Positions 46,440 to 58,381 of a stretch of 64,000 nucleotides of DNA are shown piece after piece. The notes beneath the pieces were generated by a model, which did no database searches, was not told where the DNA came from, and was given only the letters and a program-made list of their open reading frames with translations. The stretch is from Polytrichum commune (lineage: Eukaryota > Streptophyta > Polytrichopsida > Polytrichales > Polytrichaceae): assembly GCA_950295325.1 (NCBI GenBank), contig OX485806.1, forward strand, positions 34,844,001-34,908,000, written 5' to 3'. Numbering within the stretch: position 1 is the stretch's first letter; every line of letters starts with the position of its first letter. The position numbers and the translations under genes were made by a program.

Positions 46440-46680
46440 AATGAACGGTAGTTACAGATGAAGTGGATAAGTTTGAGAAATAACCATTTGAAGTGCAAGA
46501 CTGCAGGAGAATTACCGATCGTTTTTAGAGGAATCTTCTATGGGAATATACCTCACATTAATAAAGAAAAAACCGAAAGGTGTCAACATGTAACCGGTTG
46601 GACTTGGAAACATGAGGATCTTGACCAATTATGCCCCAAAAATCTCTCCGGACACTTGGTCACCAATTTCCTAACTCATT
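46440..46680 (+). repeat. ACCGGTT-type dispersed repeat, copy 4
   Basis: It contains GTTTGAGAAATAACCATTTG, CAACATGTAACCGGTTGGAC and ATTATGCCCCAAAAATCTC in the order of the other three copies (12779, 21545, 21855). It directly precedes the MITE at 46737. Confidence 0.65.
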
Positions 46681-46736
46681 CCATATATACTCGCCCATTT
46701 AAAAATCGGAGTCAAGGAACATGTTGGAGAATGCAC

Positions 46737-47109
46737 TACACTAAACATGGGATTTAGTGTCACCGATTCTAACTGTCTTGTTCAATACTAGTTGTAAACC
46801 GCGGTGTAGTGTTACCAACACTAAATGTTAACCTAACACTATTTGTCATTCCTTGTAAACTTGATGGGGGATTAATGATTTGCAGTGTTGCAACTACTAT
46901 CACTTACCAAGTTTTTCATCCAAATTTCAATCACCCATGGCAACATTTCATCACAAGTTGCTGACATCAGAAGGTAGGGTTTTGGCCGATGGATGAACTC
47001 ATCCATCGTCCATGACAATATTAGTTCACTTATTCATAAGAAGTGTCATCCGAGAAGGTGCCGTAGTGACATTAAATACCATATGACACTGAACATCATA
47101 TTTAGTGTA
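46737..47109 (+). mobile_element. 340-base MITE family, copy 4
   Basis: It begins TACACTAAACATGGGATTTA and ends ATCATATTTAGTGTA. The inverted ends match over about 25 bases with a few changes. The interior shares the GGTAGGGTTTTGGCC core with the other copies. Confidence 0.8.
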
Positions 47110-47571
47110 CTTTGTTGGGGGGGTTTTCTTTTGTCACACGGTCACCCTAGGAGGCACATTGACAAATTTGCAAATTCCAAAAATAAAAAGTGTATATATA
47201 GTAGCTAAGTTAAAACCCTCCTCCCCGGAGTGCATCGGACTCCGGAGAAGCTAATAAGAAAATGCAATACTTTAGCGGATGTCAAGCACGAAAATGTGAT
47301 GAAGTAAGCGGATGAAGTTGACTTATAAAGTTGAAACGGCCATGCAACCAATCATATGGGACTTGATAATTGTTGCATTGACTCTACTTGGTCTTGATGT
47401 AAAGGTTTTGGGTTCTCGGGAGACGTGAAAACGTAAGTCGGTCCCCACCACTCCTCCCCTTTGCATTTTTAAGAATCTCAAGATGTGTCAACCATTGGAT
47501 GTGATAGGAGGCTAAATTGAAGTATTCATTGTCACCCTCTTATCACACTTTGGTGAAACTGGTGGGTATTA

Positions 47572-48073
47572 GGGCCACTTCACACACGAGACTGAGAGCC
47601 CGTGACCATTACACTTCAAGCACTCTCATTGGTGGAAAAGGCGGAGCCGGTCCAAGTTCACTTCACACTAGACTTGAGGGACTAACGGAGTACGTGGATG
47701 CAAGATGGATGCAAAGTCTACATGGATTCCTACATGGCATCAAATGGATCATGTTTCATGGTCACTTGAACTATTTTCAAAAACCGCCTTTTGGAAGTAG
47801 GTCTAACACAAAACTGTTGGGAGACCATGGCACTCCGAATGTTCACAATTGTTGGTTTATTTTATTTTATCATGTGTGAGGACCCGCATGAATAGAAATT
47901 CATTGAAATAGCATTTGGTTGAGGGCCCGGTCACATATGACTTCACACTACACTTGAGGGTCCATGACCACACTTCATGATTTTGGAGGTGTGTTGGGAC
48001 GGCTTTTGGACACTTTCTTTTGGGCTCTCACAATTACATGGTCACGGCTCTTGGCTCGTGTGTGAAGTGGCCC
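47572..48073. mobile_element. MITE-like element with inverted GGGCCACTTCACAC ends
   Basis: The left end (GGGCCACTTCACACACGAG, then GAGAGCC and GTGACCA) matches the right end in inverted order (TGGTCACGGCTCTTGG, then CTCGTGTGTGAAGTGGCCC). TA flanks both sides and may be the target duplication. Related CTTCACACTA-type stretches recur inside. The superfamily is not settled. Confidence 0.75.
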
Positions 48074-48499
48074 TAAGTTTCAGTCCCATCACAAGTATCC
48101 TTGAGTTTAGGGGGCAAGGTACTAGGTGATGCCATGTGTTGCGGTCAAGTTCGGACACCCATGTGACAAAATATCATAAATTTATAGTTAATTTACATAA
48201 TATTAGAATACATGGTGTTACAATTAATGTGTAAAGGTGCCACCTAGAATGTAATATCATTCTTAACCAATGCCATGCGGTACTTAATTATAAACTTTTA
48301 ACTCATTCATGGTGAGGATAGATTATGTACGAAATTGACATGCAAATAGAGTAGCACACATGGCGACCTCGCCTCGACGATTCCTTCCACCATGTTGTGG
48401 GTCTCCAATGCTCCAATGTCTCTCAAGTGTCAAATGCACTCCACCTTCACACCCTCTAAGGCTCAGGTAGACAACCCTTATTCGGTTATTTTTTAATTA

Positions 48500-48830
48500 G
48501 GACATCTATAGTTGAGACAGTATATGGTTTGGTGCACGTCCAAGAATGGATGCCAAAAAGACATATGTTCAAGAGATATTGGAATCCGTGCTCAGAATAT
48601 GATAATGGTTTTAAGCCCATAGTCAACATAATTGTGGGGGGGGGGACCTACATGACACATTTGACAAGCACGAGAATCTTCACTATGATAATGAATAAGA
48701 TATTCACATGAGCTCTGAAATCGTGAGGAAAGTGGCTACGACCTCAAGTTGGGTTTGCGAAGCACCTTATACTAAGGTAGAAACACATAAAACGGTGACA
48801 ACTAGCTTATTTGGCCAGAAAAAGTGGCTT
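48500..48830 (+). repeat. Dispersed repeat shared with 40200-40540
   Basis: It shares AGACATATGTTCAAGAGATA-like, CATGAGCTCTGAAATC-like and GGGTTTGCGAA-like stretches with the segment at 40200-40540. A run of 11 G interrupts this copy near 48636. A partial third copy lies near 15650. Confidence 0.6.
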
Positions 48831-49745
48831 GAATATGCGCAGTATTTTTCAGAAAGGGAGTAGAGGAAATGATGAGGAATGCAAGTAGTTTCGTAAATTT
48901 AACCCTTGTAACTATTTACTTACATCATCATAACGAGGCAAGTGAGTGAAACCCCCTACTTGTACAGTAGAATCTCCATGATTTGAGCATCAAGCTATCC
49001 TACTTTGCGTACGAGCGCACACCAAGCAGCTAACTCAATGGCACTCAAAAAATGATCCCAAACGGTGTGAAACAAGACCTTTTTCCGGCCAATCACAGCA
49101 TTGGACTTGTCACTGCATCCTCTTCAAGCCACCACTTGAGTCCACACAATAAACCATTTTGGATCCACAGAAGAATCACTCTATTCCTAGTCTAGTGCAC
49201 CAGGAGTGATCTTTCACCATTTTCTTTGTTTTTCTACCTCAATCGTGTCTTTCGTATCCTAGATGAAGTCGTATGATCGGATTAAAGTAACCATTTAATA
49301 AGGCCCATCTACCCTAATGGTGTAGATATGAAATATGGCACTAGAATCCCTTCCACTTGGGGAGTTTCTAGTGCTTCAACTCTTCCCGGTGCGGAGGGTT
49401 GGGCATGGTTCATGGCACTTTGATACATGTGAGCAAGACTTTGAGCACCACAAGACAAAAGGCTTGCATAAACTGAACCACTAAAAAGGTCAGGCAAAGG
49501 CCCAGGTTGAAGGCCGCAATCTTAAGTTATAGTACTTAAGAGCATCTTCAATGCAACGCAAGAAACGCCGCAAGGCCGTTGCGTCTCCTGCGGGAAGCTT
49601 CCCAACGGCTCTGAACGGGCTCCAATGCATACACGGCACCGCATAAAGCGGACCTGGCCCCGCCAAAGACCCTCCGTTGGCCGGCAAGTTGGCAGTGTTC
49701 CTTGCGCCCGCTACCCCAAGCCTTTCCTCGAGTCAAACTGCCACG

Positions 49746-51038
49746 ATGGCGACGACCGGAGTATCCAAGGCAAAAAAGGGGAAGAATTTTTCCTCGGAGG
49801 AGGAGCGCCAACTCTGTCGATCCTTCCTGCATGTATCGCAGGACCCGATTGCAGGCAACGGCCAGCGTGCGGGTGCGTTTTGGGAACGAATTGCAAGACA
49901 CTACCAAGAACACAAGCCGCAGGGGAGGGAGGATAGGCCAGCGAGGAGTTTGGAGACCAAATGGGGGGCGATAAAACACGATGTTGCGAAATTTGTTGCC
50001 GTGCATTCGCAGGTGTTGAATTTGAACGAGAGTGGGGCATCGCTAGAGGACGTTCTTCAACGAGCGCTGGAGCTCTACCGTGTGAAGCACCCTAAGCAAC
50101 AGGGCTTCCTCTACCTGCATTGTTGGACAATCCTGAAGGACATCCCGCGGTGGTTTGATTCCGCTGTCGAGGTGCGAGTGCGTCAAGCGATGAAGACTCC
50201 ACCGCCACAGCCGCTGAAGAGGAGGCGCCTGAGCTTGGAGGGAGCAGACGCGTCGGAGCCTACCACAGTCGATGACGACGGAGAGGAGTGCGTCGAGGTG
50301 GAGGCTGCCCCAGCTTCTCGGCGGCCGCAACGTCCAACAGGCAACAAGGCAGCCAAAGAAGAATTGAACCGCGCTCGGGTGAAGGAGAGCACAATGCGTG
50401 CACAGGCGAAAGCCACTGCGGAGATGGCAGCTGCACATGCCGAGAAAGTTGCTGTAATGCGGGATCAAGCCGCCCTGCAACTTTTTTCTATTCCAGATGA
50501 TTCAGCCATGAGCGACATGGCCAGAGAGTACCTGCAGTTGCGACGCGAGGAGGAGCTGAGCAAGGTGAAGAGGCGAATTCAAGCGTCGAAGGCGGATTTT
50601 GTGTGCAGGTCGCCTGATGATGTCGAGCCGGCAGTTGTTGTCGAGCCTGCTGCCGTTCGCTTTGAGCCGGCTTCTGTTCGCTTTGAGCCGCCTGCTGTTG
50701 TCGACTTCACGGGAGGGGATTCAGCCCGCAGTTGCTCGGAGGGAGCAGGCAGACAGACAAGACAATCCCGTGACACGGCTCCGTTCTCGGTGCGGGCGTC
50801 GGAATTCGTCGGAGGTTCTCAGGATACAAGAGAAGATGTCGTTGGGCAGGATGCAGGAGTGCATGGCGTCGACATTCACCGCCCCCCAATACCGTTTCCT
50901 TTTTTTCCTCCAAATTTTCAGAATGTTTGGGGATCGTCCGTAGGCTTGGGCGTCGGGTTAGGGTTGAGAGAGGGGTGTGATCCTGTGTATGCTCCGACGA
51001 GCCCTAGCCTGGACAATTTCCATGGCAGTGGGCATTGA
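49746..51038 (+). CDS. PIF/Harbinger ORF1, Myb/SANT-like DNA-binding protein
   Basis: In this superfamily ORF1 is thought to bind DNA and help the transposase reach the nucleus and the element ends. The frame opens at 49677; I prefer the Met at 49746 (MATTGVSKAKKGKNFSSEEE), giving 430 residues. Next come FSSEEERQLCRSF, AFWERIARHY and RSLETKWGAIKHDV, the trihelix/Myb-like pattern with spaced tryptophans, then WTILKDIPRWFD. The middle is charged and Ala/Glu-rich, probably a coiled coil (about 230-300 in the longer numbering). After it, repeats of VEPAAVRFEPASVRFEP type lead to a Pro/Phe-rich C-terminus. The frame shows no disruption. Confidence 0.85.
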   Translation: MATTGVSKAKKGKNFSSEEERQLCRSFLHVSQDPIAGNGQRAGAFWERIARHYQEHKPQGREDRPARSLETKWGAIKHDVAKFVAVHSQVLNLNESGASLEDVLQRALELYRVKHPKQQGFLYLHCWTILKDIPRWFDSAVEVRVRQAMKTPPPQPLKRRRLSLEGADASEPTTVDDDGEECVEVEAAPASRRPQRPTGNKAAKEELNRARVKESTMRAQAKATAEMAAAHAEKVAVMRDQAALQLFSIPDDSAMSDMAREYLQLRREEELSKVKRRIQASKADFVCRSPDDVEPAVVVEPAAVRFEPASVRFEPPAVVDFTGGDSARSCSEGAGRQTRQSRDTAPFSVRASEFVGGSQDTREDVVGQDAGVHGVDIHRPPIPFPFFPPNFQNVWGSSVGLGVGLGLREGCDPVYAPTSPSLDNFHGSGH

Positions 51039-52520
51039 ATTTGAAATAAAATTTTAGTTTCGCAATCAGTTTGAGTGTAAATGCTCGTCGCCTGGAGCAT
51101 TCGGAGGAGTGCTTGTGGGAGTTATCTGATTCACTTTAGGGTTGAATATAATGTGTTGTCTGTCTCAATTTCAATTGGGCTTGTTTTCTGGCTCAGTTTG
51201 AATGGAATCAGTTTGAATGGCTCAGTTTTCTGGCTCAATTCGGATGTGTGCTTGTGGGTTATGGCATTTCATTGAGCATCATGTGTGTTCATAGAGCTTC
51301 ACAATTCCACCAAGAATAAGAATGTACTGATTACAATTTGTGGCTGCCGCTGTTGTAAACTTCGAGAAATCTAGACATTTGGCGTTGTGGGTTCTCGGTG
51401 TATCTCTTGTGAGGATGGGCCTTGGGTTCTGTTGGTTCGACAGCCTAGATTTTGTGCATTCAGGAATTCAGAGGTCACTCAAAGTGTGTCTCTCGAGCTG
51501 ATGAGTCCTGCATCTGTGATTTGACCTAGAATCATCTGGGTTGTGCATTGTTTGTAATCTCAAGAGGTTTTTGCAGGGGTTTAGTGAAGCCAATACATGT
51601 AGAAGATGCTGCAACTCTGCCTCTTGCCATGGAAATTGAGGACCTCAATGTCCGAAATTCTAGTCAATCGATTGGCCCTTTCTTGTGCCTCCATTCAACC
51701 AGGCGCTACTGGAATTTCAGACAGTAGATTCATAAACAACGAGTTGGTATGGTCTTTAGAGAAGAGGGAGACGGTTAGTTACAGAAATGAGTTTCGGCCC
51801 CTGCGCTCCGTAGCTTGCATTGATGTGCAACCGCCAATAACCAAGCTTCTGAAGGTATGTCATGTGGGTCAATTGGAGATTGAATTGTTTCGTGCATTCA
51901 CAGTCTGAGTGAACGCAGTTCACAGTTTGTTCAACACTTGAAAATTTGGTGACTAAATTTTGTTTGGCAGGTGCGGCGGACGAAGACGGTGGTCTTATGA
52001 CGCCTGAGAACGAGTTACTTATTTCGAAATCGAGATACAACATCATCCTCCCCTGGTGACGGCTCTGATGGCAGCAGCTCCAGTGAAGATGGAGCTTCAG
52101 ATGTTGAGAGAATCTCTGATTTGGAAGTAGATGAATCTGTTCTTGAATTCGAAACACTTGGGATCATCAACACTGCAGATTCAGTTTAGGTTCGAATGTG
52201 GTTTAAGTTTTCAGTTTCAGCTTGAATGTGGTATCAGTTTCATATCGAATGTGGAATGAGTTTCAGTTCAGTTCGAATCTGTTGGGAGTTATCTGTTTCA
52301 GTTTAGCATTCGGAGGTGTCTTTGTTGGGATATCTGCATGTGGGGGTTTCAGATTGAATGGAATTTCGAGTCTCTACATTTCAGTTGCAATTCATTGCAA
52401 TTAGTTAATCGATTGAAGCATTTCAATTCAGGCACTGCAATTCAGGGAATTCAATCCAGGCACTGCAAACTTTTATTGATTGTCTGATGTGCATACAATA
52501 GGCTCAAACATACAGGTATC
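51039..52520. other. Spacer between the two PIF/Harbinger genes
   Basis: 1.5 kb between the convergent genes contains many degenerate copies of CAGTTTGAATGG- and TCAGTTTCAG-like words and a duplicated GGGAGTTATCTG block (51117 and 52278). A 100-codon frame at 51606-51908 has a possible donor at 51857, but I find no known domain. No third gene is supported. Confidence 0.5.
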
Positions 52521-53843
52521 TCACATGTAAGATTCCCCTCTCTTTTGCCACAAATGCTCGATCAAGTCATTCCGCAAAGAGAAGTGACTGTCTGCGTTCT
52601 CTATTTCCCTAGTCCCTTCCCGGAGCTCCACGAATGACAATCCTCCACCCATACGGCCTCCCATGAGTCCCACATCAAAGTAAGGTTCCAAGTCTAAACC
52701 ACTCTCGTCCTGTATTATCATGTTGTGCATGATAACACATGCTTGAATGATGTCGGTCATAGCCTCAATGTCCCACTGTCGACAAGGGTTGCGCAAGATC
52801 TCCCATCGTGCCTGAAGGACACTGAATGCCCTCTCCACGTCCTTTCTTGCCCCTTCTTGCATCTTCGCAAAATGTTTTTTCTTCTCTTCTTGAGCCTCAT
52901 GGATCGTTTGAACAAAACAAGACCATGGGGGGTATATCCCATCCGTGAGGAGGTAATAACGGGGGTAAACATTACCATTCACCGTGAAGTTCAAGTGTTG
53001 ACCGTCACCACTGAGCATGTCTCTCACAATGGGAGACCGATCCAATACGTTGATGTCATTGTTTCCTCCGGGAAGGCCAAAAAAAGAATGCCAAATCCAT
53101 AGGGATTGATCTGCAATTGCCTCCAGAATCACAGAGCGCTTCTTATCTTTGTCTTGGAATTGCCCTTGCCATGCAACGGGGCAGTTCTTCCACTGCCAAT
53201 GCATGCAATCCAGTGAAGCAAACATGCCAGGGAATCCTCTGTGGGTGTTAATTTGTAATTGTTTTTGAAGATCCGATTCTGTGGGAATGCGAAGGTATTC
53301 ACTCTCAAAGCAGTGGCGAATGGCATTCACAAAGCGACGCATTGCTTCAGTTGCAGTACTCTCTCCTAAACGACAATATTCATCGGTTGCATCAGCAGCA
53401 ACACCATACGCTAGCATCCTAATAGCTGCTGTGCACTTTTGAAGAGAAGACAATCCTAGTCTCCCCAAGCCATCGCGTTTTTGGACAAAGTATGAATCAA
53501 AAGCAGTCACGGAGTCTACAATCCTCAGAAACAAATCCCTGCGCATCCTGAACCAACGACGGAACTTGACATTGTCGAAAACAGGAATAGGAGCAAAGTA
53601 ATCTCGAACCAAGTGTTCATGCCACAACTCCCTGTCTCTGTGCACAAACGCCCTCCCCATGCAGCTCCCTCTTCTTGGCCTCTGCCTCATCTCTTCATCA
53701 GATTCACTTGAATCTTGGTGGATTGCTGCAAGAAAATGCTCCTGGAGCTCGTCATCGGAATCATCCAGAGCTTGTTGAATAGCACCTGCAAGTTCAGCCC
53801 GCCATTGATCCATGAATGTGCGTTCTCTATAATCTGCAACCAC
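52521..53843 (-). CDS. PIF/Harbinger DDE transposase
   Basis: This is the cut-and-paste transposase, related to the HARBI1-like nuclease family. It has 440 residues in a single exon. The N-terminal half has an acidic start and FRMRRDLFLRIVDSV (98-112). Then follow RGFPGMFASLDCMHWQWKN (202-220), FFGLPGGNNDINVLDRSP (254-271), YYLLTDGIYPPW (297-307) and KDVERAFSVLQARW (334-347). The catalytic triad appears intact as D212, D301 and E337. The helix-loop GCPVAWQG-like stretch and HNMIIQDE near 380 are also typical. The Met at 53843 opens the frame; a second Met 10 codons on (MDQWRAEL) is an alternative. The uninterrupted frame suggests it could be functional. Confidence 0.95.
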   Translation of the reverse strand: MVADYRERTFMDQWRAELAGAIQQALDDSDDELQEHFLAAIHQDSSESDEEMRQRPRRGSCMGRAFVHRDRELWHEHLVRDYFAPIPVFDNVKFRRWFRMRRDLFLRIVDSVTAFDSYFVQKRDGLGRLGLSSLQKCTAAIRMLAYGVAADATDEYCRLGESTATEAMRRFVNAIRHCFESEYLRIPTESDLQKQLQINTHRGFPGMFASLDCMHWQWKNCPVAWQGQFQDKDKKRSVILEAIADQSLWIWHSFFGLPGGNNDINVLDRSPIVRDMLSGDGQHLNFTVNGNVYPRYYLLTDGIYPPWSCFVQTIHEAQEEKKKHFAKMQEGARKDVERAFSVLQARWEILRNPCRQWDIEAMTDIIQACVIMHNMIIQDESGLDLEPYFDVGLMGGRMGGGLSFVELREGTREIENADSHFSLRNDLIEHLWQKRGESYM

Positions 53844-54131
53844 TTCGAACTTCGGAGGAGCAGATGAATCCTGAGTTCACTGCGGCGTCGAAGTCCCTGG
53901 AGCAGCGGCGACACCTTCCTGGAGCAGCGGCGTCGAAGCCCCTGGAGCACAGACAGAAGGTTGACGTGGCCAGCCCGATGGTTGACGTGGCACATTTAGG
54001 GTTTAGGGTAAAGAGCCAGCGTTGGCTCCCGATGCGCAGAACTGGGGACGCTGTTCTTGCGAGTCCAGAAGACAGACGTGACATATAGGATGCCGGGCCC
54101 ATTTGGCGTGTATGGATTGAAGATGCTCTAA

Positions 54132-54777
54132 GTTATAGAAAAAGTGCTTGTGTTTGTCGTTTGTTTCAGTGCCTTCAAAGTGACTGGCAGGACCAAGTCA
54201 CCAAGAAATGCGGATTTCTCAAATTTTTGTAGTATTCAGTTCTTGGGATTGGGGGGATGAAAGTTGACTCGGTAGATTCGCCTATGAAAGTTCCATTTTT
54301 AGAGATGGATAATTGAGTGCAAACATGACATTAAAATACAAGACATTCGAAACCAAGTTCCTTCTATTTAGACATGTAAAATCGACGCAACCACGGTCCA
54401 AAATAATGCAATCTAAAGTGTTGTTCGAACCATGGTTGTGTCGACTTTAAAATTGTGTTGTTTTGAACCATGTTTTTGTTATCTATGTATATAACTAGTG
54501 TTGAGTCACATATGATTTCAATTAAGACACTATATGAATTCAAAAATCGTGTTTTTTTATGTTGGTAGAGGGGAGGATGGATGGTTAAGTGTTTGTTGAG
54601 GTTGGATTGGAAATTGAGGGTGTCTTTATACAATGCTTGGGGCCAGATTGAGGACCGGCCCAATTCTCAAGCATTAAGCCCTCGATGTTTTGCTGCACAT
54701 GGGCAATGGATGCATGTTTCATGTACCATGATCAACATTGGTCATGGTGCCCATCATGGATGTGGCATCCTATACAA
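54132..54777. other. Intergenic DNA, no gene seen
   Basis: A local imperfect inverted repeat built on AACCATGGTT/CGACTTTA words lies at 54375-54480. The frames on both strands (54364-54859) are shadows without domains. Confidence 0.45.
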
Positions 54778-54930
54778 CACACCATGGGAACTCCCGCCAC
54801 GGGAGTTTGTTATATCTGAGAGCTCACTCCCGCCCTTGAAATTTGAATTACACATGTAACATTGAGCCATAACTAGGGTTAGGGTTTAGGGCCGAAGGCT
54901 GGAATTCGGGTAAAGGAGCATATTAGGGCA
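54778..54930 (+). repeat. Repeat with an inverted copy at 62514-62654
   Basis: ACACACCATGGGAACTCCCG, GAGTTTGTTA, AGCTCACTCCCGCCC and TTGAATTACACATGTAACAT recur in reverse complement at 62526-62654 with about one change in six bases. GTTTAGGG followed by GGCTGGAAT and GAGCATATT close the shared part. The two copies are 7.7 kb apart. Confidence 0.65.
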
Positions 54931-57900
54931 TGACTAATCAAAGGTTTGTAGGTGATTAGTTATCCATATGGAATGTTATATGTACACATCAAAACAATCC
55001 CTCCCACATGCCATTGTAGCTCGCCTCCATCATTACTTCCTATCGACTGTGTGGAACAGGGTGTGTGTTCAAGTGTGATATGACAACAATATTTTGGTAG
55101 TGGTTCGCTCCATGTACTGTAACACTTAGTGTAGCATACTTAGAACATCTTGTGTTATCTAGTGTAATGTGCATCATTGTCTTCTTGCACAAATAATGTT
55201 CTTGTTCTCAAGTCCCTTCATTAGAAGTATTGTCTTTGAAGTATTGTGCCTCCAGAATAGTTTGCTCAATAGCTTGACCTTCCCAAGGACATGATGACCT
55301 CCATATGAGTTTTAAAAGGCCTATAAAGCCCAAGCCCAAACAACTCCAAGTTTGTGGTGTTCTACTACATGCAAAATGGGGTTGGTTGATTGGAGTGGAA
55401 AACCCAGGCCTTGGAAAATTTTAGGCACAAATTTGTCAAGTATATCCCCCCCCCTATGGCCCACTAAACTTTTGCAGGTTGTTGGCTATTGGTGGATCTC
55501 AAGAAGGGTATGTTCATGAGCACCAATGTTTTATTTTAATGTTTTGTTTTCTTCGCTCTTAGTTCACCCTCTAGATACAACCATATGTATGATTTTTTTT
55601 TCATCTTTTCTTGTTTGTTTTTATCATGAAGTCCCCATTTCAAGTCACTCTAGCACCAATGTTAATAAAAAAACATTGTATGTTGCGTATTTTCAGCATA
55701 AACCCAAATTCTAGTCCGCAAGCGCACAAAGCAAGAATACATTCCAAATGTTCATTGAGGCTAGACCCCATGCACACACCTCCAATGACATTCTCCAAAA
55801 GAAAATCGTACCTAGAGTACATGCAATGCATGCAAACATTCAAGCTGGAAGATTCAATGTACGAAAGAAACCTTCAACAATGAATGAAAACCATGGTTAC
55901 CAAGGCTATGACGGAAAATGATGCGATCAATGCTCCAAGGTTGGAGGAGACGTTGTGGGACTGGAACTTGCTATGGCATATCATCCACAATCATGATTTC
56001 ATTAAGAGGTTACATGCCATGCTTTGGAAGCATGATAGTAAGTTTTGACTTGAGTTCCCAAGTGTTTTTTAAACTCTTGGTGGTACATTGCAACTTCATC
56101 CTTTGTGTGACACTTAGATTTTGCAACTCGGTGTCACACTACAATTTAATATTTTGTAAAGTTTTGTAGTTTCATAGGGCTCATTCTTAGTGTTACATTG
56201 TAATTTACTTCTTTTGCCATACATAAATATTGTACATGTTGTTCCAAAACAATGTAATTTTATCTATAGCAATGCAATGATACTACATTTACATTTTGTG
56301 TGCAACATTGGAATTGGTTTTTCATGATTGCTCAAAAATCTTAATTTGATGTAGTATTACAAGTTCATTCTCAATGTCACATTATAACTTTATTCTTTGT
56401 GTTGCACATAAATCTCATATTAACTATCACAATGCAATCCAATTCTATGTGAAGCACTGCAGTTATATTCTACTATCATCTTGTATTTTGCTTATGTTTG
56501 AAACTTTGGAATTATATATTTTTTGGTTGGCAACTCGATTCTATGCTTTGTGTTACAATGCTAAATTGCAAATTATAAGTCAACACTTATTGTTATTGTG
56601 CACATTGGAAATCAATACCTACTATTGAGATTAATTCTTAGTGTTGTATTGCACACTTCCAGTTTATTGTAGGTGTTCTATTATGATTTGATTGTTTATA
56701 TTGCACACCTTGCAATGGACCAATGATTGGTGGGATGTACCCTCCATCAAAGCATCACTAGTTTTGGAGAGCAATGGCGCATATTTCTATAAATGATGTA
56801 CATTCTCACACACATACTTGATAATGTCCAAGACCGTTGAGGCATGAAAAAACAATACACACAATTTTAGTGCATAATTTTTAGATAGGAAGAAGGTCTC
56901 AAACCCATTAGGAATGAGCTTTAAATTTTCATCTATAAATCGCAAACAATATCCATTCAAAGATGTCAGATGCATGTTGGAAATAGCAAAGTATTTCAAA
57001 ACAAGATCAAACCTTCAATTTGAGGGACTTTACAAATAACTCTATCTACATCCAAGGAAAGTATTCAAAATGACCAAGTTGATGGTTCCAATGTCACACT
57101 CGCATTGTGGTGGAACACTAATTAGATCACATACCAAAAATTCAAAACACGTCCCCTTTGTGTAGAATTGCCTTGATAGGATCATTGACACCTACACCCA
57201 TGCTCCAAGAAATCCTTCATCCTTAGCAAACTCATTCCATCTTTGCATGTATGTGGAATGAAATTTGGGATGTCTTGGCTAGGGTGGATAGCTCCTACCT
57301 CAATTTGAGTAGCAAAACACACCTAACTCCCTCTAACTTGATGCATATTAGCAAAGATGTGGCCTATCATGTTGATATTGTAAGCAATGCCTCTACAAGT
57401 AAACCGCAAATCCTACATATGTGGTCCTCAAGTTGCTATGTTGACAATGTATAACTTTGTGTCTCGCAAACACACGGTGACTGGTATTCCACGGTGGGGT
57501 TGGAGGACTCGTGTGTTTCAACCATTGAAGTCAACAAAACATGCAACCCGCATATAGAAGTTCATTGTAGTCCACCACATGCCCTCGCAATAGTACCTTC
57601 TACAAGGGATGGGTTGAGTAATTGGAGAACTTTGACAAGATGTTTGCAAATATACCCATGTTGTGCATATACAAAATTGCAACTCGACCACATTGTTGCT
57701 CATTTGTGAACGGTGTATGCCATGTGTGCTTATTTCAAAGAATGTGCAAATGCAAGGCATCCATCAATCACAAACAAAATGACATTTTCAGGGGGATATT
57801 CCTAGCAGCGAGCTAGGTACCCACCACAAGGGATTGGCATTTCTTGTTTGTGATGGGACCATGTTGTTTTTTCAAGTTTTTTCAAGTACTAGTAATGTAT

Positions 57901-58381
57901 TAGGACCTCTCTATTGAGCTTGTGAATTATCCAATCCACTCGCATTCCCACCTTTGAGCACCTGGTCCACCTTTAGAGTGTCATGGTAACTCTTGATTGT
58001 GGCATTGGTGTTTTGACCTACGTAAGGGATATTCTGGTGTTGAGTGAACCACATGTGGTATCTGAACAAACCTTTAATCTTTTACGTAATCCTAGAGGGT
58101 TTTTGCCTAACGTATGGATAAAAATTAGGTTATAAATTGAGCCATAGCCTAGGGCTTTGCCACCGGACCTAGCAGCCCCTCCCTGTCATACATGATGTCT
58201 TCCACATGCTTGAGCACGGTGGATCACAACTTCCCATCATTAATTTTGATGTAGGTCTGCAACTATCATGACCGTTTGGCATCCCAAAGGCACAAGAATA
58301 TGCACAATATCAATGTTTTGTGCCAAGTGTTTTATTCCAATCAACCAAAGGTTTAGTATAGTGTTTTTACATCAGCTTTTA
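54931..58381. other. Gene-free stretch with degenerate repeats
   Basis: Between about 56080 and 56700 the words GTGTTACATTGTAATTT, TTCATCCTTTGTGTGACA and ATTGCAAC recur every 70-120 bases in a degraded array. The frames at 55526-55883 and 57251-57816 have no recognisable domain. I see no supported gene in 3.4 kb. Confidence 0.45.

Larger units (their letters stand above)
49540..54128. mobile_element. Complete PIF/Harbinger transposon
   Basis: The 4589-base element is flanked by TAA at 49537-49539 and 54129-54131. The ends begin GAGCATCTTCAAT on both sides (inverted), with one mismatch before matching resumes. A further CCAATGCATACACGGC stretch near the left end resembles the subterminal CCATACACGCC of the right end. 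It carries the two genes of a plant PIF/Harbinger element in convergent orientation: a Myb/SANT-like ORF1 on the plus strand and a DDE transposase on the minus strand, both uninterrupted. GC content is clearly higher than in the surroundings, as expected for a recent arrival with real coding sequence. Confidence 0.93.

Noticed and set aside
49548-50006. 152-codon minus-strand frame and other overlapping frames
   Set aside because: They are shadows of the PIF/Harbinger ORF1, which has the recognisable Myb/SANT-like pattern.
53998-54012. TTTAGGGTTTAGGG, telomere-like (also near 54880)
   Set aside because: Only two units, in the leader of the transposase gene or in a dispersed repeat; no array.
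56126-56145. CACTACAATTTAAT as a possible second CACTA end
   Set aside because: Only the first eight bases match the end at 62513 and it sits in a degenerate repeat with similar words.
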